Of a DNA stretch of 64,000 nucleotides, positions 9,140 to 17,268 are shown in pieces; position 1 is the stretch's first letter; each line of letters begins with the position of its first letter. The position numbers and the translations under genes are program-made. Location of the stretch: contig CAVVVC010000008.1 in assembly GCA_963751595.1 (NCBI GenBank), positions 226,386 through 290,385 of the forward strand, given 5' to 3'. Source of the DNA: JAHEGP01 sp963751595. Its GTDB lineage: Bacteria > Pseudomonadota > Gammaproteobacteria > Pseudomonadales > JAHEGP01. The notes beneath the pieces are model-generated. The model did no database searches. It was not told the DNA's origin and worked only from the letters and a program-made list of their open reading frames with translations.

Positions 9140-10300
9140 ATGGCTTGGAATGAACCGGGTGGAAACAAACCCAAAGACCCCTGGGGCGGCGGCGATCAGG
9201 GCCCGCCTGACCTGGAAGAGGCACTAAAGAAATTTCAGGACAAGCTGGGGGGGATTTTTGGCGGATCGCGATCTGGCTCCGGTTCGGGGTCGGGGTCGGG
9301 ATCGGGCGGTCGCGGTATACCCATGAACCTGATAGCCCTGGTGCTGGTCGGTTTGCTGATTTTCTGGGGCGCGATGGGTTTCTACAAGGTGGATGAGCAG
9401 GAGCGTGGTGTCATCCTGCGGCTGGGCCGATACCACGAAACCGTGGGCCCGGGGCTGCACTGGAACCCGCCGGGTATCGACAATGTTTCCAGGGTCATGG
9501 TGACCACTGAGCGACAGTACACGTCCCGGGGTTTGATGCTTACAGAAGATGAAAACATTGTTGAGCTGCCGCTCACGGTGCAATACAACATTGCCGATGC
9601 CAAAGCGTTTGTGCTCAATGTCAAGGATCCCGAGGTTAGCCTGCAGCACGCTACCGACAGCGCGCTGCGGCATGTGGTGGGGAGTAGTACCCTCGACATG
9701 GCTCTCGGGGAAGGGCGCCAGCTAATTGGCGACGAGGTCAAGTTGCGCCTGCAAAATTACCTCGATGACTACGCCACCGGGATGCAGATCATCAAGGTCA
9801 ATATCCAGGAAGGCAAGCCGCCAGCGGCCGTGAAGGAAGCGTTTGACGATGTGGTCAAGGCCAAGGAAGATGAGGAGCGCCTGAAAAATGAGGCCCAGGC
9901 CTACGCCAACGGCGTGGTGCCGGAGGCACGAGGTCGCGCCCAGCGCATGATCGAGGAGGCTACGGGTTATCGCGCCCGGGTCGTGTCTGAGGCAGAGGGT
10001 GATGCGCGCCGATTCGAGCAACTGCTGACGGAATACCAGAAATCGCCGGAGGTGACCCGGGAGAGGCTGTATATCGATGCCATGCAGGATGTGTTGTCCC
10101 GCAGCTCCAAGGTGATGATCGATGTCGAAGGCGGCAACAATATGATGTACCTGCCACTTGACCAATTGATGAAGCGCGGGGCTGAGTCCGGCAGTTCCAT
10201 GGGAGATGAGGAAATGGTGCGAAGAACGGCGGAGGAGGTGATAAACCGCTTGCGGCGGCAATCTACCACCACCAGTGCTCGCCGCGGGGAGGGTCGATAA
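9140..10300 (+). CDS. hflK: FtsH protease modulator subunit HflK
   Basis: HflK is a membrane-anchored SPFH/stomatin-family protein that forms a large cage with HflC around the FtsH protease. The 386-aa product has a Gly/Pro-rich cytoplasmic start, a Gly-Ser repeat (about residues 43-55), one transmembrane helix (about 62-80, NLIALVLVGLLIFWGAMGF) and an SPFH domain from about 85, with a charged helical C-terminal region. ATG 9140 is preceded by GGAGA and matches the family N-terminus (MAWNEPGGNKPKDPWG); the frame is open upstream but lacks homology. The last base of its stop codon is the first base of the hflC start. Confidence 0.95.
   Translation: MAWNEPGGNKPKDPWGGGDQGPPDLEEALKKFQDKLGGIFGGSRSGSGSGSGSGSGGRGIPMNLIALVLVGLLIFWGAMGFYKVDEQERGVILRLGRYHETVGPGLHWNPPGIDNVSRVMVTTERQYTSRGLMLTEDENIVELPLTVQYNIADAKAFVLNVKDPEVSLQHATDSALRHVVGSSTLDMALGEGRQLIGDEVKLRLQNYLDDYATGMQIIKVNIQEGKPPAAVKEAFDDVVKAKEDEERLKNEAQAYANGVVPEARGRAQRMIEEATGYRARVVSEAEGDARRFEQLLTEYQKSPEVTRERLYIDAMQDVLSRSSKVMIDVEGGNNMMYLPLDQLMKRGAESGSSMGDEEMVRRTAEEVINRLRRQSTTTSARRGEGR
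9271..9309 (+). repeat. Gly-Ser dipeptide repeat inside hflK
   Basis: A short run of alternating Ser and Gly codons (tct-ggc, tcc-ggt, tcg-ggg and so on) forms a flexible linker just before the HflK transmembrane helix. The glycine-rich N-terminal tail is normal for HflK; a perfect dipeptide run of this length is a local variation that could change length by slippage. Confidence 0.7.
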
Positions 10301-11175
10301 TGTCAGGTCGAAATCTAACAATCGTATTGCTTGGGCTGGTCGCGCTGATGGCGCTTTCCGGATCCATTTACGTGATTAAGGAGACTGAGCGCGCCGTGGT
10401 GCTGCGCTTCGGTAAGCTGGCCAACGCCGATGTCGAGCCGGGGATTCATTTCAAACTACCCTTCGCAGACGAAGTCCGTAAGTTCGATGCCCGGATACTG
10501 ACCGTCGATGCCCCGTCGGAGAACTATTACACCATCGAAAAGAAGCGATTGATCGTAGATTCCTTTGCCAAATGGCGCATCAACAATGTTGAGACCTATT
10601 ATCGCGCCACCGGGGGTAACGAGCAGGTTGCCAACAGTCGTCTGGCAGCTCGAATCAATGATGGTCTGCGTAACAAGTTCGGTACCCGTACGCTACACGA
10701 GGTCGTGTCCGGGCAGCGCGATGAGTTGATGCATGAGTTGACTAACGAACTCAATGACGCCGTGCGAAGCTCCCTCGGCATTGAAGTGGTCGATGTCAGG
10801 GTGAAGCGCATCGACCTGCCGGAGGAGGTCAGTGACTCGGTCTACAACAGGATGGCCGCGGAGCGGGAGAAAAAAGCGCGGGAATACCGGGCAAAGGGTA
10901 TGGAGGAGGCGGAGAAGATACGCGCCGAGGCGGACCGGGAGAAGGTCGTCATCGAGTCGCTTGCCTACCGTGACGGTCAGAAACTCCGTGGTGAGGGTGA
11001 CGCCCAGGCGGCTGGGATATACGCCAGCGCATTTAACCAGGATCCTGAGTTCTATTCGTTCATGCGCAGTCTGGAAGCGTATCGCCAGAGCTTTTCGGGC
11101 AAACAGGACATGATGGTCATTGAGCCGGACAGCGACTTCTTTCGTTATTTGAGAAAGTCCGACGGCGAACAATAA
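10300..11175 (+). CDS. hflC: FtsH protease modulator subunit HflC
   Basis: HflC pairs with HflK to regulate FtsH. The 291-aa product begins with a single transmembrane helix (about residues 6-25) and carries a complete SPFH domain (ERAVVLRFGKL through the coiled helices with MAAEREKKAREYRAKG). Its ATG overlaps the hflK TAA by one base, a classic coupled pair. A strong intrinsic terminator about 95 bp downstream probably ends the hfq-hflX-hflK-hflC transcript. Confidence 0.96.
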   Translation: MSGRNLTIVLLGLVALMALSGSIYVIKETERAVVLRFGKLANADVEPGIHFKLPFADEVRKFDARILTVDAPSENYYTIEKKRLIVDSFAKWRINNVETYYRATGGNEQVANSRLAARINDGLRNKFGTRTLHEVVSGQRDELMHELTNELNDAVRSSLGIEVVDVRVKRIDLPEEVSDSVYNRMAAEREKKAREYRAKGMEEAEKIRAEADREKVVIESLAYRDGQKLRGEGDAQAAGIYASAFNQDPEFYSFMRSLEAYRQSFSGKQDMMVIEPDSDFFRYLRKSDGEQ

Positions 11176-11269
11176 GCGCCTGCGAATTTGCCATTGAAAG
11201 GTCCTCGCAAATTGCCTTTGGTTACACCAACCCGAGGCTAAGGGCGTGAAGACTGTGATAAAATCCTCT

Positions 11270-11295
11270 AACCGGGCTCGTGCCCGGTTTTTTTT
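11270..11295 (+). terminator. Intrinsic terminator after hflC
   Basis: An 8-bp perfect stem (AACCGGGC / GCCCGGTT) with a TCGT loop is followed by an unbroken T run ending at 11295. This is a textbook rho-independent terminator on the plus strand. It separates the hfl genes from the DUF2065-hisZ-purA group. Confidence 0.92.
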
Positions 11296-11381
11296 GTTAT
11301 TGGCAATGCGGGGAAAGCCCAGGGGAAGACCGCCAGGCAATCCAGCGGTGTGTGCTCCTGGCACAGGGGTAAGCGTTTAAA

Positions 11382-11567
11382 ATGGGAAAAGAGTTGCTGA
11401 TAGCACTGTGCCTGGTGCTGGTGGTAGAAGGTATTATGCCGTTTGTCAGCCCTTCCCAGTGGCGCCAGACGCTGGTCATGCTGATCCAGTTGGATGATAA
11501 AAAAATCAGGTTCATGGGTCTGGCCAGCATGCTGATTGGGACCGCACTTTTGTATTGGGTGCACTAG
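11382..11567 (+). CDS. DUF2065 (YjeT-like) small membrane protein
   Basis: The 61-aa protein has two transmembrane helices (about residues 3-21 and 43-60) joined by a short loop with SPSQWRQTL and the tail GLASMLIGTALLYWV, the pattern of the DUF2065/YjeT family. That family sits between hflC and hisZ or purA in many Gammaproteobacteria, as here. Its function is not known. Confidence 0.85.
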   Translation: MGKELLIALCLVLVVEGIMPFVSPSQWRQTLVMLIQLDDKKIRFMGLASMLIGTALLYWVH

Positions 11568-11573
11568 CGGACC

Positions 11574-11620
11574 GTTGAAAAATGGGGCCGCGGTTGATTC
11601 CACGCAGCCGGTTTTTCAAC
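11574..11620. repeat. Inverted repeat between DUF2065 gene and hisZ
   Basis: Nine-base perfect arms GTTGAAAAA (11574-11582) and TTTTTCAAC (11612-11620) are separated by 29 bases that can themselves form a weaker inner GC stem. The arm sequence resembles ends found in some insertion sequences and in small dispersed hairpins. Here it could also act as a processing site or a weak terminator between two genes. No transposase or target duplication is visible. Confidence 0.55.
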
Positions 11621-11646
11621 AGGCCGTTAGGGCCGAGGACGTTGCT

Positions 11647-12834
11647 ATGTCTATTGCTGATCGCTGGCTTCTCCCTGACGGGGTTGACGAGCTGTTACCC
11701 GAGGCTGCCGCCCGGGTCGAGATGCTGCGCCGTCAATTGCTGGATATGTTCAAGGTCTGGGGCTATGAGCTCGTCATTCCCTCGCTGGTCGAGTACACGG
11801 AATCACTATTGATCGGTTTGGGCAGTGATATCGAGCTCCACAGTTTCAAAGTGACAGACCAACTCAGCGGCAGAATGATGGCGATTCGGCCCGACATCAC
11901 TCCCCAGGCTGCGCGCATCGACGCGCACAGCCTTGGGCGCGAAGGGCCTGCACGGCTTTGCTATGCTGACAGTGTGCTCCATGCGCGGCCGCGGTCGCTG
12001 CTGTCGTCGCGTTCCGGGATACAGGCTGGCGCCGAGTTATATGGCGAGGAGGGCGCCGCCGCTGATATCGAAATTATCTGCCTGATGCTGGACACTCTGC
12101 AAACCGCGGGGCTTGACTCGGTGTGCCTTAACCTGGGACATGTGGGGATTTTTCGCAGCCTCGCGCAGGTCGCCGGGCTGAGCAAAAGCGCCGAGATCGA
12201 CCTCTTCGATGCCCTGCAACGCAAGTCCAGCAGCGATATCCGCGATGCGGCTGCCGCCAGTGGTGCCGACGACGCCAGTATAGAGCTGTTGGTCAAGCTT
12301 GCGGGATTGCATGGTGATGACGCGATGCTTGAAGAGGCTGGAGCGCAGCTCGCCAATGCACCCACACCCGTTAAGGCAGCGCTGCAACATTTGGAGTACG
12401 TTGCTTCCCAGGTTCGCCGGCGCCACCCTGACGTGCAATACTACTTCGACCTAGGCGAGCTGCGTGGATATCATTACCACACCGGCCTGGTGTTCGCAGC
12501 TTATACTGCCGGTTACGGTGAAGCGATTGCCAATGGTGGACGCTACGACGATATCGGCAGGGTGTTCGGCTCCAGGGCTCGCCCGGCTACCGGATTCAGT
12601 ACCGAACTCAAGGCTTTGGCCATGCTGGCCGGTAAAGTGGACGGCAGCATCGATGGTCGCATTTTTGCGCCTTATTCAGACGATCTCGATTTATGGGCAG
12701 CGGTTAAGCTGTTGCGCAAGTCGGGCGAGGTCGTCGTTTTCGGACACCCCGACCAGTCACTTCCAGAGGATTGCGACCGTGAGCTGGTATTGCAGCATGG
12801 CGAGTGGCAATTGGATTCCATCAATCGCAGCTGA
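11647..12834 (+). CDS. hisZ: ATP phosphoribosyltransferase regulatory subunit HisZ
   Basis: HisZ is a catalytically inactive paralogue of histidyl-tRNA synthetase that activates the short form of HisG, the first enzyme of histidine synthesis. The 395-aa product has the class II core (RWLLPDGVDELLPEAA, later the motif-2-like region and YHTGLVFAAY, then GGRYDDIG) but is shorter than HisS and lacks an anticodon-binding domain. ATG 11647 starts the homologous region MSIADRWLLPDG; the open frame reaches further upstream through non-homologous sequence that overlaps the DUF2065 gene. purA follows after 17 bp. Confidence 0.93.
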   Translation: MSIADRWLLPDGVDELLPEAAARVEMLRRQLLDMFKVWGYELVIPSLVEYTESLLIGLGSDIELHSFKVTDQLSGRMMAIRPDITPQAARIDAHSLGREGPARLCYADSVLHARPRSLLSSRSGIQAGAELYGEEGAAADIEIICLMLDTLQTAGLDSVCLNLGHVGIFRSLAQVAGLSKSAEIDLFDALQRKSSSDIRDAAAASGADDASIELLVKLAGLHGDDAMLEEAGAQLANAPTPVKAALQHLEYVASQVRRRHPDVQYYFDLGELRGYHYHTGLVFAAYTAGYGEAIANGGRYDDIGRVFGSRARPATGFSTELKALAMLAGKVDGSIDGRIFAPYSDDLDLWAAVKLLRKSGEVVVFGHPDQSLPEDCDRELVLQHGEWQLDSINRS

Positions 12835-12851
12835 GGCGTGTAGCGTAGTCA

Positions 12852-14144
12852 ATGAATAAAAATGTGGTGATATTGGGTACCCAGTGGGGGGACGAGGGCA
12901 AGGGCAAGATTGTGGATTTGCTCACCGACCAGGTATCTGCGGTGGTCAGGTTCCAGGGTGGACATAATGCAGGCCACACCCTGGTGATCGATGGGGTAAA
13001 GACCGTTCTTCATCTCATTCCCTCCGGCGTTTTGCGCGAAGGCGTCATGTGCCTCATTGGCAATGGGGTCGTGCTGTCACCGGAGGCGGTGCTCAGTGAA
13101 ATACGTCGCCTCGAGGCCAGTGACGTGCCGGTGCGGGAGCGCCTTCGCATCAGCCCCAACTGCCCTTTGATCCTGCCCTTTCACGTGGCACTTGATCAGG
13201 CCCGGGAAACGGCCCGGGGTAATGAAAAAATTGGAACGACTGGCCGTGGAATAGGGCCGGCCTACGAAGACAAGGTCGCCCGACGCGGCTTACGCCTGAA
13301 AGATATGTTGCAGCGGGACACCTTTGCCGCCAAGCTCGAGCAGGTCATGCAGTATCACAACTTCATGCTCACCGAGTATTACGCAGCGCCGGCGGTGGAC
13401 TTCGAACAAACGCTGGCGGAGTGCCTGGCGATGGCCAGCGAGTTGGAGCCCATGGTGGGGGACGTGACCGCCGCGCTGCACCAGCTACGCGAGCGGGGTG
13501 AAAGAGTATTATTTGAGGGTGCACAGGGAGCGCTGCTGGATATCGACCATGGCACCTACCCATTCGTCACTTCATCCAATACCACAGCGGGTAGTGCGTC
13601 CACCGGTACCGGATTTGGGCCACTCTACCTCGACTACGTGTTGGGTATTACCAAGGCCTACACTACCCGGGTCGGGAGTGGCCCTTTCCCGACTGAATTG
13701 TTTGACGATACCGGGCGCTTTCTGGCAGAAAAAGGTCATGAGTTTGGCTCAACTACCGGGCGTGCCCGCCGCACGGGTTGGTTCGATGCAGTTTCCCTGC
13801 GGCAATCGGTTCAGCTCAATTCCATCAGCGGCCTCTGTCTCACCAAGCTGGACGTGCTCGACGGACTCGAGAATATTCGCATCTGCGTGGCCTACCGGGA
13901 CGCCGACGGCAATAGTGCCCGTGAGCCCTCCTTTGCCGGCGACTTCAGCGCCCTGACCCCGGTTTATGAAGATATGCCGGGTTGGTCGGAGTCGACCATC
14001 GGGGCACAAAGCCTGGAGCAGCTTCCGGCCAACGCCCGGGCCTATATTGCCCGCCTCGAGGCACTGGTCGAAGCGCCGATAGCGATTATTTCCACGGGCC
14101 CCGACCGGAATGAAACCATCGTCCTGGAGGATGTGTTTGCCTGA
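12852..14144 (+). CDS. purA: Adenylosuccinate synthetase PurA
   Basis: PurA joins IMP and aspartate using GTP to make adenylosuccinate on the way to AMP. The 430-aa protein has the N-terminal GTP loop GTQWGDEGKGK at about residues 9-19, then QGGHNAGHT, GTTGRGIGPAYEDK, the DIDHGTYPFVTSS block, GTTTGRARR-like STTGRARRTGW, and the final STGPDRNETI. Length and motifs are complete. It closes the housekeeping block. Confidence 0.97.
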   Translation: MNKNVVILGTQWGDEGKGKIVDLLTDQVSAVVRFQGGHNAGHTLVIDGVKTVLHLIPSGVLREGVMCLIGNGVVLSPEAVLSEIRRLEASDVPVRERLRISPNCPLILPFHVALDQARETARGNEKIGTTGRGIGPAYEDKVARRGLRLKDMLQRDTFAAKLEQVMQYHNFMLTEYYAAPAVDFEQTLAECLAMASELEPMVGDVTAALHQLRERGERVLFEGAQGALLDIDHGTYPFVTSSNTTAGSASTGTGFGPLYLDYVLGITKAYTTRVGSGPFPTELFDDTGRFLAEKGHEFGSTTGRARRTGWFDAVSLRQSVQLNSISGLCLTKLDVLDGLENIRICVAYRDADGNSAREPSFAGDFSALTPVYEDMPGWSESTIGAQSLEQLPANARAYIARLEALVEAPIAIISTGPDRNETIVLEDVFA

Positions 14145-14173
14145 GGAGCTCCGGATTGCGGGGATAAGGCACT

Positions 14174-14202
14174 GGCCCGCAGCGCATTGCGCGCGGGCCT
14201 TT
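14174..14202 (+). terminator. Probable terminator between purA and the convergent lipoprotein genes
   Basis: A 7-bp GC stem GGCCCGC / GCGGGCC (14174-14180 and 14193-14199) is followed by only three T residues. It lies 30 bp after purA, in the short space before the 3' end of a minus-strand gene. It probably ends the purA transcript, but the U tract is weak. Confidence 0.5.
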
Positions 14203-14207
14203 AAGGC

Positions 14208-14522
14208 TTACTCGGGAAGGGCGTATAGCTGGTTGATGGTGTCCTGTAGCAGAAACAGGCGCGCCTCGTGCTCGTCGAGCATGACCTTGATGCGCTGTTG
14301 TTCTTTTTGAGCCTCGGCGTCGTTACCATGGTAGGTCTCGACGTATTGCCTGAGCTGCTGCACGCTCTGGTCGGCGGCCGCCAGGGTCGCCCGCTGTTCC
14401 ACCGCCAGTTCCTCGGCATTGTGCTGCACCCGGTACAGGCCATAGGTCAGCACGGCGCAGTAGGCCGCCAGCATCAATATCGCACTACCGAACAGAAAGC
14501 GTTCTTTACCGGGTCTGGACAT
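14208..14522 (-). CDS. Small membrane-anchored coiled-coil protein
   Basis: No family was recognised. From ATG 14522 the product is 104 aa, with one N-terminal transmembrane helix (about residues 11-30, LFGSAILMLAAYCAVLTYG) and then a charged helical region rich in Gln, Glu and Ala that should form a coiled coil outside the membrane. The frame is open 19 codons further upstream, inside the preceding gene, but ATG 14522 starts just before the membrane segment. It overlaps the end of the upstream lipoprotein gene by 17 bases, so the two are probably translated together and may interact through their coiled coils. Confidence 0.7.
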   Translation of the reverse strand: MSRPGKERFLFGSAILMLAAYCAVLTYGLYRVQHNAEELAVEQRATLAAADQSVQQLRQYVETYHGNDAEAQKEQQRIKVMLDEHEARLFLLQDTINQLYALPE

Positions 14523-15048
14523 CGCTTGCGTCACCCCTGTTGAGTTCCCCGGCGGCCGGTACGCTGGATGCACTTTCAATCTCCGCCAGCCTGGCGTTGG
14601 TTTGCGCCGTTATTTTTTGCCAGCGCAGTTGCTGCGCGCGAATGATCTCCCGGCGCTTCTGCTCGTTGGTCTTGAGTGTCGAAATGGACCGGGTATTGCT
14701 GGCGACGTTACCGTTGAGCTGGCGCATAACCAGCGCGATATCAGACTGCTTGACCTCGAGGGCTTCAAGCCGCGTTCGGGTCTCATCGATCTGGCGCTGC
14801 GAGCTAGTGCCATCCTGCTCAAGCTTTTGCAGATGGTCGGTAAGCTGCTGACGCTGTTTTTCGACCCGCTCCATATCGGACTGCAGTTGCTGAATGCTGG
14901 CCTGCTGGTGATACATGCTGGCGTGGACCCGGTCCACTTTCTGTGGCGAAGCGCAGGCACTGACAAAAAGCGCCAGGGAAACTGAGGTGAGTGCGCGTAA
15001 CTGACCTGGCATAAGCGACTTTTTTGCCCTGGTTTTGGCTCTTGTCAT
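14506..15048 (-). CDS. Coiled-coil lipoprotein, function unknown
   Basis: The frame gives 180 aa from ATG 15048; an internal start at 15012 (MPGQLRALTSV) would give a more standard signal peptide. A lipobox-like FVSAC follows the hydrophobic stretch, predicting a lipid-anchored protein with Cys as the first mature residue. The rest is almost entirely helical and rich in Gln, Glu and Arg, with heptad-like spacing (SMYHQQASIQQLQSDMERV and onward), so an elongated coiled coil is expected. It overlaps the small membrane coiled-coil gene downstream. No known family was identified. Confidence 0.7.
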   Translation of the reverse strand: MTRAKTRAKKSLMPGQLRALTSVSLALFVSACASPQKVDRVHASMYHQQASIQQLQSDMERVEKQRQQLTDHLQKLEQDGTSSQRQIDETRTRLEALEVKQSDIALVMRQLNGNVASNTRSISTLKTNEQKRREIIRAQQLRWQKITAQTNARLAEIESASSVPAAGELNRGDASDVQTR

Positions 15049-15411
15049 CAGATGTATCTCGCTGGTGGCCTGCCACCTATGGTATGACGTCCAGTCGAGG
15101 CTTCAGCAGAATATTACCACTTTCATGAGGTAAAAGTAGACCGTTGAGTGGCTTACACAAGTTGATGGTATCCGCTGGCGGCATATTTTCGGGTCGCGGC
15201 AGCCGCCGCGTTGACGCTGGCCGGGTGTTGAGGCTGGACGAACCACGCTGCCTTTATATCCGCGATGAATACCAAATATAGTTTCCATTTAGTTTAATTA
15301 TGTTCGGGGAGTCATTAGCATACGCGAGTTGCTAACAAACTGCTGCTTCAACGCTGGGTTCGGCGTTGATCGGCACCCGAAGACCAACCAGGACGATTCA
15401 AAGGATCTACC
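15049..15411. other. Intergenic region upstream of aceA
   Basis: This 363-bp divergent space holds the promoters of the coiled-coil lipoprotein gene (minus) and aceA (plus). A 61-codon minus-strand frame at 15103-15288 has no homology or ribosome binding site and is not accepted. The part nearest aceA is AT-rich and contains an operator-like inverted repeat, listed separately. No convincing -35/-10 pair could be fixed. Confidence 0.6.
15315..15335. promoter_or_regulatory. Operator-like inverted repeat upstream of aceA
   Basis: The arms TTAGCA (15315-15320) and TGCTAA (15330-15335) are perfect complements 9 bp apart, so their centres are about 15 bp apart. The site lies about 77 bp before the aceA start, directly after an AT-rich stretch. 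It could bind a dimeric regulator of the glyoxylate bypass. The regulator is not identifiable from sequence alone. Confidence 0.35.
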
Positions 15412-17010
15412 ATGTCAAACTACGAAAAAGATATCGCAGAACTAGCGTCAGTCGTCAAGGCCAACGGCAGTTCCTGGGATGCGATCAGTCCCGAATACGC
15501 CGCGCGGATGCGAGCCCAGAATCGCTTCCAGACCGGTTTGGATATTGCCAAGTACACCGCCGGGATCATGCGCCGCGATATGGCCGAGTACGACGCCGAC
15601 AGCTCCCAGTACACCCAGTCCCTGGGTTGCTGGCACGGATTTATCGGCCAGCAGAAAATGATTGCGATCAAGAAGCACCACGGCACCACCAGCAAGCGCT
15701 ACCTCTACCTCTCAGGCTGGATGGTTGCGGCACTGCGGTCAGAATTTGGCCCTCTGCCAGACCAGTCCATGCACGAGAAAACCTCCGTTTCCTCCCTGAT
15801 CGAGGAGCTTTACACCTTTCTTCGCCAGGCGGACGCGCGAGAGCTTGGTGGCCTGTTCCGGCAACTCGATGAAGCCCGTGCGGCGGGCGATACAGCGGCA
15901 GAGAAAGCCACCCAGGATGCGATTGACAACTTCGAAACCCACGTCGTGCCCATCGTGGCCGATATCGATGCCGGCTTTGGTAATGCCGAGGCGACCTACT
16001 TGCTGGCGAAGAAAATGATTGAAGCCGGGGCCTGCTGCATTCAGATCGAGAACCAGGTATCGGACGAGAAGCAGTGCGGTCACCAGGATGGTAAGGTAAC
16101 CGTCCCCCACGAAGACTTCATCGCCAAGTTGCGGGCCGTGCGCTACGCGTTCCTGGAGCTGGGCGTCGATGACGGCGTCATCGTTGCACGGACCGACTCC
16201 CTCGGTGCGGGCTTGACCAAGCAGATTGCTGTCACCAATGAGCCCGGAGACCTCGGCGACAAGTACAACAGCTTCCTCGACGGCGACTATGTCGACAGCG
16301 CAGACGATATCCAGAACGGCGACGTCGTGGTCAAGGCCGATGGCAAGTTGCTCAAGCCCAAGCGCCTGCCGAGTGGCTTGTTCCAGTTCAAGCCCGGCAC
16401 CGGCGAAGATCGCTGCGTTCTGGACTGTATTACCTCGCTGCAGAACGGCGCCGATCTGCTCTGGATTGAAACCGAGAAGCCCCACGTTGGCCAGATCGGT
16501 AGCATGGTGAACCGGATTCGAGAAGTCATTCCCAACGCCAAGCTGGTCTACAACAACAGCCCGTCGTTCAACTGGACCCTAAATTTCCGTCAGCAGGTCT
16601 ATGATGCCTGGGCCGAGGAGGGTAAGGACGTTTCCGCCTACGACCGCGACAACCTGATGAGCGTCGATTACGATCAGACTGATCTGGCCGCTGCCGCCGA
16701 CGACAGGATTCGCACTTTCCAGGCGGACGCCGCCCGCGAGGCTGGTATTTTCCATCACCTGATTACCCTGCCCACGTACCACACGGCGGCGCTGTCAACT
16801 GACAACCTTGCCAGGGGATACTTCGGTGAGGAGGGCATGCTGGCTTACGTTGCCGGCGTACAGCGCAAGGAAATCCGTCAGGGTATCGCCTGTGTCAAGC
16901 ACCAGAATATGGCCGGTTCCGATATGGGTGATGATCACAAGGAGTACTTTTCCGGCGAGGCCGCTCTCAAGGCCTCTGGCAAAGACAACACCATGAACCA
17001 GTTCAGCTAA
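15412..17010 (+). CDS. aceA: Isocitrate lyase (long form)
   Basis: Isocitrate lyase splits isocitrate into glyoxylate and succinate, the entry to the glyoxylate bypass used on acetate, fatty acids and similar carbon sources. The 532-aa product is of the longer subfamily known in pseudomonads and other bacteria, not the roughly 430-aa E. coli form. Visible blocks are SGWMVAAL, the metal-site region VADIDAGFGN at about residues 181-190, the IENQVSDEKQCGHQDGK segment with the catalytic Cys of the CGH signature, and VYNNSPSFNW. The start has a weak purine stretch (AAAGGAT) ahead of ATG 15412. A strong terminator follows. No malate synthase gene is adjacent. Confidence 0.95.
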   Translation: MSNYEKDIAELASVVKANGSSWDAISPEYAARMRAQNRFQTGLDIAKYTAGIMRRDMAEYDADSSQYTQSLGCWHGFIGQQKMIAIKKHHGTTSKRYLYLSGWMVAALRSEFGPLPDQSMHEKTSVSSLIEELYTFLRQADARELGGLFRQLDEARAAGDTAAEKATQDAIDNFETHVVPIVADIDAGFGNAEATYLLAKKMIEAGACCIQIENQVSDEKQCGHQDGKVTVPHEDFIAKLRAVRYAFLELGVDDGVIVARTDSLGAGLTKQIAVTNEPGDLGDKYNSFLDGDYVDSADDIQNGDVVVKADGKLLKPKRLPSGLFQFKPGTGEDRCVLDCITSLQNGADLLWIETEKPHVGQIGSMVNRIREVIPNAKLVYNNSPSFNWTLNFRQQVYDAWAEEGKDVSAYDRDNLMSVDYDQTDLAAAADDRIRTFQADAAREAGIFHHLITLPTYHTAALSTDNLARGYFGEEGMLAYVAGVQRKEIRQGIACVKHQNMAGSDMGDDHKEYFSGEAALKASGKDNTMNQFS

Positions 17011-17032
17011 TTTCAGGCTACTGTTACAACCA

Positions 17033-17064
17033 GGGCTTTCCTGTGAGGGAAGGCCCTTTTTTTT
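17033..17064 (+). terminator. Intrinsic terminator after aceA
   Basis: GGGCTTTCC (17033-17041) pairs with GGAAGGCCC (17048-17056), one mismatch apart, around a short loop, and an eight-base T run follows. It lies about 20 bp after the aceA stop on the plus strand and should end a single-gene transcript. Confidence 0.9.
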
Positions 17065-17268
17065 GCGCCATGCAGGGCCTGCGTTCTTGACTTGTGACCC
17101 CTGGAGCGGGCTTGATAGGACAGGGCGGCTCTGATCACGCGGTACGACCTCAGCGGAGCATCACCAGTAGGCACTCTATAAGTGAAGCCTGGGGTGACAC
17201 CGAATTCATCAGAGGCGTCCCACTATCATCTGCCCTTTGTGGCTGGTTTGATCAAGAGGGGAATTGCC

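Noticed and set aside
15103..15288. 61-codon minus-strand frame upstream of aceA
   Set aside because: No ribosome binding site, no homology, Cys- and Arg-rich composition typical of noncoding GC-rich sequence.
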